A stretch of 6,392 nt of DNA from Clostridia bacterium (GTDB lineage Bacteria; Bacillota; Clostridia; Oscillospirales; CAG-272), in contig JAFTNI010000013.1 in the NCBI GenBank assembly GCA_017451975.1, positions 1-6,392 on the forward strand, read 5' to 3'. A program made the translations under genes and the position numbers. Shown here in pieces: positions 1 through 4,238 of the stretch (its first letter is position 1; every line of letters begins with the position of its first letter). The notes under the pieces were generated by a model. The model was given only the letters and a program-made list of their open reading frames with translations. It was not told the DNA's origin and did not search any database.

Positions 1-643
1 CCTTGCTTCCAACAAGGGTATTATCCAGCCAAAAATAAAAATGCGCAAGAATGTGGAGCCCAAAGAATTCCCCCACTATACAGATACGAAAAGAACTACC
101 TATGAAAAGCACGAGCTCGATGCTTTCTACAGAGGTGATTACGAAAGCTGCTTCGGTGTCCCGCCGAAGCCTACACAGAAGGAAATCTACTATCTGCCAT
201 ACGACCTTAAGATGGTAGACCGCGTAACGAACATCGATTACAAGGGCGGTATTTACGGCAGAGGTCTTATCTGCGGCGAAAAGCAGATCACGCCCGATAT
301 GTGGCCCTTCAAGGCACATTTCAAAAACGACCCCGTATTTCCCGCAATTATTACAAGCGACGGCGTTACCCAGCTTGGTATGTTCCTTTTTGCCCACGCA
401 GGTATTATAAATAAATTTGATAACGCTACCTTCACTATGATAAAAGGTAACTGCGTAGATTCCAAATTCCGCGGCCAGGTACGTCACGGATACAGCACGC
501 TTCGCTACGAGGTCAACGTCAAGAACGTTGTGGAGGAGGAAGAAAGCGTAAGCGTTTATTTCGATGCTGCGATCTATAACGATGAAGTACAGATCATGCA
601 GATCGACAGCTATACATTAAGAATTGTAAATGCCGATAATTAA
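1..643 (+). CDS. PfaC-like polyunsaturated fatty acid/polyketide synthase, C-terminal FabA-like dehydratase domain (5' truncated by window edge)
   Basis: This is the C-terminal 213 residues of a larger protein; codons run from base 2 and the frame is open to the left edge. The first ATG, at 41, has no ribosome site close before it, so it is probably an internal Met. Counting from that Met, residues about 24-40 (HELDAFYRGDYESCFG) resemble the linker that opens the second dehydratase of PfaC. Residues 88-111 form a FabA-type active site: His93 in HFKNDPVFP and Asp107 in SDGVTQL are 14 residues apart, the same spacing as the His/Asp pair of E. coli FabA. A later SKFRGQV stretch matches the FabA/PfaC core. 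The family dehydrates 3-hydroxyacyl-ACP, sometimes with double-bond isomerisation. The gene ends 12 bases before pfaD and is surely co-transcribed with it. One oddity is PA where FabA has PG after the active-site His. A stand-alone 200-aa dehydratase is possible but less likely. Confidence 0.85.
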   Translation, partial: LASNKGIIQPKIKMRKNVEPKEFPHYTDTKRTTYEKHELDAFYRGDYESCFGVPPKPTQKEIYYLPYDLKMVDRVTNIDYKGGIYGRGLICGEKQITPDMWPFKAHFKNDPVFPAIITSDGVTQLGMFLFAHAGIINKFDNATFTMIKGNCVDSKFRGQVRHGYSTLRYEVNVKNVVEEEESVSVYFDAAIYNDEVQIMQIDSYTLRIVNADN

Positions 644-655
644 GGAGGCTCAACT

Positions 656-2173
656 ATGCCAATCGTAAACTCAGAAAACAGCACGCGCATTCTTGCCGGC
701 GAAGAATTTCCCGTTCTTTATATCTGCCAAAAAGAGGGGCAGACGGTGGTTTCCACCGAAAAGCCGGAGGAAGAAAAGTTCTTTCAGATACCGAATCTGA
801 GCGCAAAGGACTTTGGCGACAGTGAATTCAAAAAGACATATGGTCTTAAATACGCGCTTTACGGCGGCGCTATGGCAAACGGTATTGCCTCTGCCGACAT
901 GGTAATCGCGCTTGGAAAGGCGGGCTGTATGGGCTCCTATGGCTCGGGCGGTATACGCCTTGACATTGTGGCGCAGGAAATAGACAAAATCAAGCGCGAG
1001 CTTTCCGGTAAGCCGTATATGATAAATATGCTCTCTAACCGAAATTTGCAGATGGAAATGGAACTTGCAAAAATGCTTGTTGAAAAGGAAGTTCCTGCCG
1101 TAGAGGCTTCTGCTTATATTACTCCTTCCGATGCGCTTGTTTTCTACCGCTTGAAGGGTGTTCACATGGGTGAAGAGGGTAAAATCGTTATTCCTCATAA
1201 AATTATAGCAAAGGTTTCAAGAGAAGAGGTTTTGGAGAAGTTTGTATCCCCCCCTCCCGCAGAATGTGTTGCATCGCTGCTTGGAAAAGGTCTTATTACA
1301 GAGCAAGAGGCAGCGCTCGCTTCTAAAATTCCGCTTGCAGACGATATTACCGCAGAGGCTGATTCCGGCGGTCATACCGACGGCCGCCCGCTTGTTTCCA
1401 TGCTTCCCGCGCTCATTGCTCTTGCAAAAAGAAAGCAGGCAGAATTCGGCTATCAGCAGAAGGTGCGCGTAGGCGCAGGCGGCGGTATTGGCACAGGGCT
1501 CTCTTGCCTGGGTGCCTTTGAAATGGGCGCGGCATACGTGGTTACGGGCTCTGTAAACCAGGGGTGTGTTGAATCGGGCACATCCGATTACGTAAAGCAG
1601 ATTTTGGCAGAAACGGCTATGGCAGATGTTACTATGGCACCCTGCGCAGATATGTTCGAAATGGGCGCCAAGGTTGAGGTTATAAAGAAAAAGACGATGT
1701 ACGCCCAGAATGCACAGAAGCTTTATGAATATTACGTAAAATATCCTTCCTTTGAAGCAATCCCTGCCGCAGAGCGCGACCGTGTCGAAAAGAAGATACT
1801 GAAGGATTCCTTTGAAAACATATGGAACGGCACGAAGGACTATTTTGCAAAGGTTGACCCTTCAAAGATACCGCAGGCGGAAAAGAACCCGAAAATGAAG
1901 ATGGCGCTTGTTTTCCGTTGGTACCTCGGCAGCTCCTCGCGTTGGGCGGTGCAGGGCAACCCCGACAGAAAATTCGATATGCAGATCTGGTGCGGCCAGG
2001 CGATGGGCGCATTCAACCTCTGGGTAAAGGGAACAGCTTTGGAAAAAGCGGAAAACCGCCACGTTGGCGAGGTTTCCAAGCTTCTTATGAATAGCTGTGC
2101 TTACCACTACATGAAAAATCTGCTTATACGCATGTGTGCGGATGAAGAGCTTTTTAAAAGCGACGTTCTTTAA
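656..2173 (+). CDS. pfaD: PfaD-family FMN-dependent trans enoyl reductase of a PUFA/polyketide synthase
   Basis: Complete 505-aa protein, close to the usual PfaD length. It starts at an ATG seven bases after AAGGAGG (642-648), which overlaps the stop codon of the upstream gene. The fold is the FMN TIM barrel related to 2-nitropropane dioxygenase. Visible family marks in order: AMANGIASADMVIALGKAG (72-90), VEASAYIT (149-156), ADDITAEADSGGHTDGRPL (228-246), glycine-rich flavin loop VGAGGGIGTG (272-281), TGSVNQGCVESGTSDYV (297-313), MAPCADMFEMGAKVEV (327-342), KMALVFRWYLGSSSRW (415-430) and QIWCGQAMGAFNLWVKG (443-459). PfaD proteins reduce the 2-enoyl-ACP double bond in trans for synthases that lack their own enoyl reductase, so the protein should act in the cytoplasm with the megasynthase encoded upstream. 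No catalytic motif appears broken. The family call is secure; the final lipid product cannot be read from it. Confidence 0.96.
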   Translation: MPIVNSENSTRILAGEEFPVLYICQKEGQTVVSTEKPEEEKFFQIPNLSAKDFGDSEFKKTYGLKYALYGGAMANGIASADMVIALGKAGCMGSYGSGGIRLDIVAQEIDKIKRELSGKPYMINMLSNRNLQMEMELAKMLVEKEVPAVEASAYITPSDALVFYRLKGVHMGEEGKIVIPHKIIAKVSREEVLEKFVSPPPAECVASLLGKGLITEQEAALASKIPLADDITAEADSGGHTDGRPLVSMLPALIALAKRKQAEFGYQQKVRVGAGGGIGTGLSCLGAFEMGAAYVVTGSVNQGCVESGTSDYVKQILAETAMADVTMAPCADMFEMGAKVEVIKKKTMYAQNAQKLYEYYVKYPSFEAIPAAERDRVEKKILKDSFENIWNGTKDYFAKVDPSKIPQAEKNPKMKMALVFRWYLGSSSRWAVQGNPDRKFDMQIWCGQAMGAFNLWVKGTALEKAENRHVGEVSKLLMNSCAYHYMKNLLIRMCADEELFKSDVL

Positions 2174-2219
2174 TATTGCTATAACGGCAAAAAACCAACA
2201 AGTAAAGGCTTGGGGTTCT

Positions 2220-2231
2220 AAAGGACAGTTT
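2220..2231 (+). repeat. Short intergenic repeat AAAGGACAGTTT (copy 1; inverted copy at 4193-4204)
   Basis: The same 12 bases occur in inverted orientation at 4193-4204. Both copies lie in intergenic DNA next to a GGGGT run, and together they flank the palindromic element and the MerR gene. A 12-base match is expected by chance about once in a window this size, but both copies falling in the small intergenic fraction is less likely. No function is assigned. Confidence 0.4.
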
Positions 2232-2270
2232 ACAATAATGTAACAGAAAAATAAACGGTTACAGCCAACG

Positions 2271-2392
2271 ACTCCCTTGTGCAAAGGGAGCTGTCAACGA
2301 AGTTGACTGAGGGATTGTTTTTGCGTGATTTTTAATTTTTACAATCCCTCCGCACGGCGTTGCCGTGTCACCTCCCTTTACATAAGGGAGGC
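2271..2392. mobile_element. MITE-like palindromic element with imperfect terminal inverted repeats
   Basis: This non-coding element of about 122 bp is built as nested inverted repeats. The outer hairpins are CTCCCTT/AAGGGAG (2272-2278 with 2284-2290) and CCTCCCTT/AAGGGAGG (2371-2378 with 2384-2391). Inner hairpins are GTCAAC/GTTGAC (2293-2298 with 2302-2307) and CACGGC/GCCGTG (2353-2358 with 2362-2367). A long-range stem GAGGGATTGT/ACAATCCCTC (2309-2318 with 2341-2350) closes an AT-rich loop. The left half and the reverse complement of the right half align along their whole length, as the two ends of a miniature inverted-repeat element would. I recall similar CTCCCTT...GAGGGATTGT elements scattered through gut Clostridia genomes; that is memory, not a search. 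It encodes no transposase, so any movement would need one in trans. No clear target-site duplication is visible. Confidence 0.7.
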
Positions 2393-2404
2393 TTTTTATT
2401 TTTC
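2371..2404 (+). terminator. Rho-independent terminator-like hairpin at the right end of the MITE-like element
   Basis: A perfect 8-bp stem CCTCCCTT/AAGGGAGG with a 5-base loop is followed by CTTTTTATTTTT. It lies about 200 bases after the pfaD stop codon and could end the pfa operon transcript. No other terminator is visible nearer to pfaD, so the mobile element may have supplied the terminator. Confidence 0.6.
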
Positions 2405-2470
2405 TGCAAGTGCGCACTTACTCACCGCTGAAAGCGATGCTGCGACTCGATGAATATGTATTTCATATTA
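2405..2470. other. Non-coding stretch with two short palindromes upstream of the promoter region
   Basis: A perfect 12-bp palindrome AAGTGCGCACTT lies at 2408-2419. A second inverted repeat, AATATG/CATATT (2453-2458 with 2464-2469, 5-base loop), ends directly before the -35 box of the promoter at 2471. Either could be a protein-binding site. The short open frame starting at 2450 has no ribosome site and overlaps both promoters, so I do not call a gene. Confidence 0.3.
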
Positions 2471-2499
2471 TTGAAAAAGACAAATTTTTATGGTATAAT
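2471..2499 (+). promoter_or_regulatory. Consensus sigma-A (sigma-70) promoter with extended -10
   Basis: TTGAAA (2471-2476) and TATAAT (2494-2499) are separated by 17 bp, and TG one base before the -10 gives an extended -10 (TGGTATAAT). Transcription should start near 2506, giving a leader of about 115 bases for the MerR-family gene. It is the closest match to consensus in the window. Confidence 0.65.
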
Positions 2500-2528
2500 A
2501 AATATGTCAAAAAAATTTAAAAACCCTA

Positions 2529-2559
2529 TTGAATCTCCCCTTAACTGTAATGATATACT
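2529..2559 (+). promoter_or_regulatory. Candidate MerR-type autoregulated promoter (19-bp spacer)
   Basis: TTGAAT (2529-2534) and TATACT (2554-2559) are separated by 19 bp, the over-long spacer that MerR-family regulators correct by twisting DNA. An imperfect dyad CCTTA-ACTG-TAATG (2539-2552, 4 of 5 arm positions matching) sits near the middle of the spacer, where MerR operators lie. The MerR-family gene starts 63 bases after the -10 box. The spacing and position are seen directly; autoregulation is inferred. Confidence 0.55.
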
Positions 2560-2622
2560 TTACTTGCAAGATAGAAATAGCGCTGTTTCTGTCCGCCAAA
2601 ATCTCAATGAAAGGAAAACGCT

Positions 2623-4140
2623 ATGTATAAGATAGGTGAATTATCTAAGCTGTGCAATATCTCGGTAAAGACTTTGCGTTATTATGATGCCGAAGGATTG
2701 CTTATCCCCGATGAAATTGATAAATTCACGGGGTACCGTTATTATTCAGCATCAAAGCTTGAAGATTGCTATCGTATTATTGCCTTGAAGGAACTCGGTT
2801 TTTCTTTGGATGAGATACGTGTGCAGCTGACAACCAACGATAACGAGAAAATCACAGCCGCATTAAATGCTAAGCTTGTCGAATTGCAAGCATTGATTGA
2901 AACCACACAAACACAGTTAAGGACGATTGAATCTATCAAAAACAATTTGACAAAAGGAGAGTCGAAAATGTTTAATATTATTATCAGAGCAACCGATGAA
3001 ATGCGCGTTGCTTACATTCGAAAAAATTATTTATCCAAATCCGATGCTTTTGATAATATTTCAAAAATCAAAAGTAACCTGCCTAAAACAATTCTGGGGA
3101 AAAGAAAAATTATCATTAATTACGAAACTGAGTACAGAGAAGCCGATTTCGACCTTGCCACATGTATGGAGATTATAGGCAAGCTTCCGCCTTCTTGCGA
3201 ATATGAAGAAAAGATGATCTCCCTCGGTGCGAATGTTGCTTCTTTGATTTGTAAATCTGATGAGCTTGACGCTGCCTATAAAGCAATGATCAAACATCTT
3301 GACGGTTCAAATTACGAAATCTGCGGCGCATATTATGAAATCTATCACGAGGACGGAACGGTGGAGCTAAAGCTTCCGGTTTGCGCGCGCAAGGATCAAA
3401 AACTTCATGCCAAGGATACGGAAATTCCGTTTGTTGACGATCCCGAAGTATGCGGAACATGGGAGTTTTTGGACATTGTTCCAACACGTGAGCATTTTGT
3501 GTACGGAAAGCCCAAATGTTCCCATTCGGTATGGTTGCAGAAATTACATTTCATCGACGGAGGTCAGCCTTATTGGGTCATCCCAAAATGGACAAAAGGA
3601 AAAATATATACGCTTACCGGTGACCGCGAGGAGCTTATAGAACATCCGTATACCATCATAACCAATCAAGGACGAAAGTTGATGTTCATTGAAATTAAGA
3701 TGCACGAAAATGATACAACCGAGCTCTGGGTATATGAGCAAACCGACAGCAGTCATATCGCATCCAAGGAAGAAATTCAGCTTTGCGATAACACCGATCA
3801 TCCTTTCGTAGCTGACACAAAAGTTCTCGGTGCTTGGAAGACGTTTGATTTTATCAGAAACCGTGACGATTTTAACCCGACAAGAAAAACTTGGAAGGGC
3901 GGAGATTTGTTTCTCCAGCGCATCGAATTCCTTTCAGACGGTAGCTTAGTAACCGTCACCAAGAACCGCGAAAGAATGATCAACTGGACGAAGGGACTTG
4001 AACTGAACAAATATAGTAAAACAGCTTGTGCATATGAAATCGTCGAACACGAAGGGAAAGAATTTTTGATCCTTGAATGGAAATCGGGAGATTATTCTTT
4101 CGCAGGAAGAATTCAGTATTATGTCCTAACAAGAGAATAA
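2623..4140 (+). CDS. MerR-family transcriptional regulator with GyrI-like domain and two tandem C-terminal beta-barrel-like domains
   Basis: Complete 505-aa protein; the ATG follows AAAGGAAA (2610-2617) at suitable spacing. Residues 1-70 are a MerR winged helix-turn-helix (IGELSKLCNISVKTLRYYD, then GYRYYS at 37-42). Residues about 75-112 form the dimerisation helix. Residues about 117-257 look like a GyrI/BmrR-type effector-binding domain, ending in YYEIYHEDGTVELKLPVC. Unlike the usual 250-300-aa relatives, the protein continues with two copies of a domain (about 266-376 and 391-504). Shared marks are PFV-D near the start, G-W, WLQKLHF / FLQRIEF, WTKG, and a YTI / YEI strand; the second copy ends WKSGDYSFAGRIQYYVL. 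I recall such domains in Bacillus BlaR1-like and other Firmicute regulators, as lipocalin-like sensors. It probably binds the 19-bp-spacer promoter just upstream and responds to a small ligand. Its DNA looks more A/T-rich than pfaD, which could mean separate origin. Target and ligand are unknown. Confidence 0.9.
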   Translation: MYKIGELSKLCNISVKTLRYYDAEGLLIPDEIDKFTGYRYYSASKLEDCYRIIALKELGFSLDEIRVQLTTNDNEKITAALNAKLVELQALIETTQTQLRTIESIKNNLTKGESKMFNIIIRATDEMRVAYIRKNYLSKSDAFDNISKIKSNLPKTILGKRKIIINYETEYREADFDLATCMEIIGKLPPSCEYEEKMISLGANVASLICKSDELDAAYKAMIKHLDGSNYEICGAYYEIYHEDGTVELKLPVCARKDQKLHAKDTEIPFVDDPEVCGTWEFLDIVPTREHFVYGKPKCSHSVWLQKLHFIDGGQPYWVIPKWTKGKIYTLTGDREELIEHPYTIITNQGRKLMFIEIKMHENDTTELWVYEQTDSSHIASKEEIQLCDNTDHPFVADTKVLGAWKTFDFIRNRDDFNPTRKTWKGGDLFLQRIEFLSDGSLVTVTKNRERMINWTKGLELNKYSKTACAYEIVEHEGKEFLILEWKSGDYSFAGRIQYYVLTRE

Positions 4141-4148
4141 ACAAATTC

Positions 4149-4184
4149 AGCCTCGACAAGGAAACTCCCTGCCGAGGCTTTTTT
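4149..4184 (+). terminator. Rho-independent terminator after the MerR-family gene
   Basis: The stem AGCCTCG/CGAGGCT (4149-4155 with 4173-4179) is followed by six T residues (4179-4184), eight bases after the stop codon. Inner bases can extend the stem. On the other strand the hairpin is followed by a weaker T-rich stretch, so it may also help end the convergent gene. Confidence 0.85.
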
Positions 4185-4192
4185 ACTATTCA

Positions 4193-4204
4193 AAACTGTC
4201 CTTT
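4193..4204 (-). repeat. Short intergenic repeat AAAGGACAGTTT (copy 2, inverted)
   Basis: Reverse-strand copy of the 12-base motif at 2220-2231. On the + strand it runs directly into GGGGTACGACCC (4205-4216), a small hairpin GGGT/ACCC. It lies between the two convergent genes, where either transcript could include it. Its significance is uncertain. Confidence 0.4.
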
Positions 4205-4238
4205 GGGGTACGACCCTAAACTTGTCGGTTTTTTAGTA

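Noticed and set aside
671..1198. A 175-codon minus-strand frame inside pfaD
   Set aside because: Antisense shadow of a gene with strong family motifs throughout.
2271..2392. CRISPR array or riboswitch as explanation of the repeated CTCCCTT hairpins
   Set aside because: There are no regularly spaced direct repeats with spacers. The copies are inverted and the two halves mirror each other, which fits a palindromic mobile element better. No known riboswitch core is visible and the hairpins are not next to a start codon.
2450..2635. Possible 61-codon leader peptide before the MerR gene
   Set aside because: No ribosome site precedes either ATG (2450 or 2504), the frame contains both promoters, and it overlaps the MerR start.
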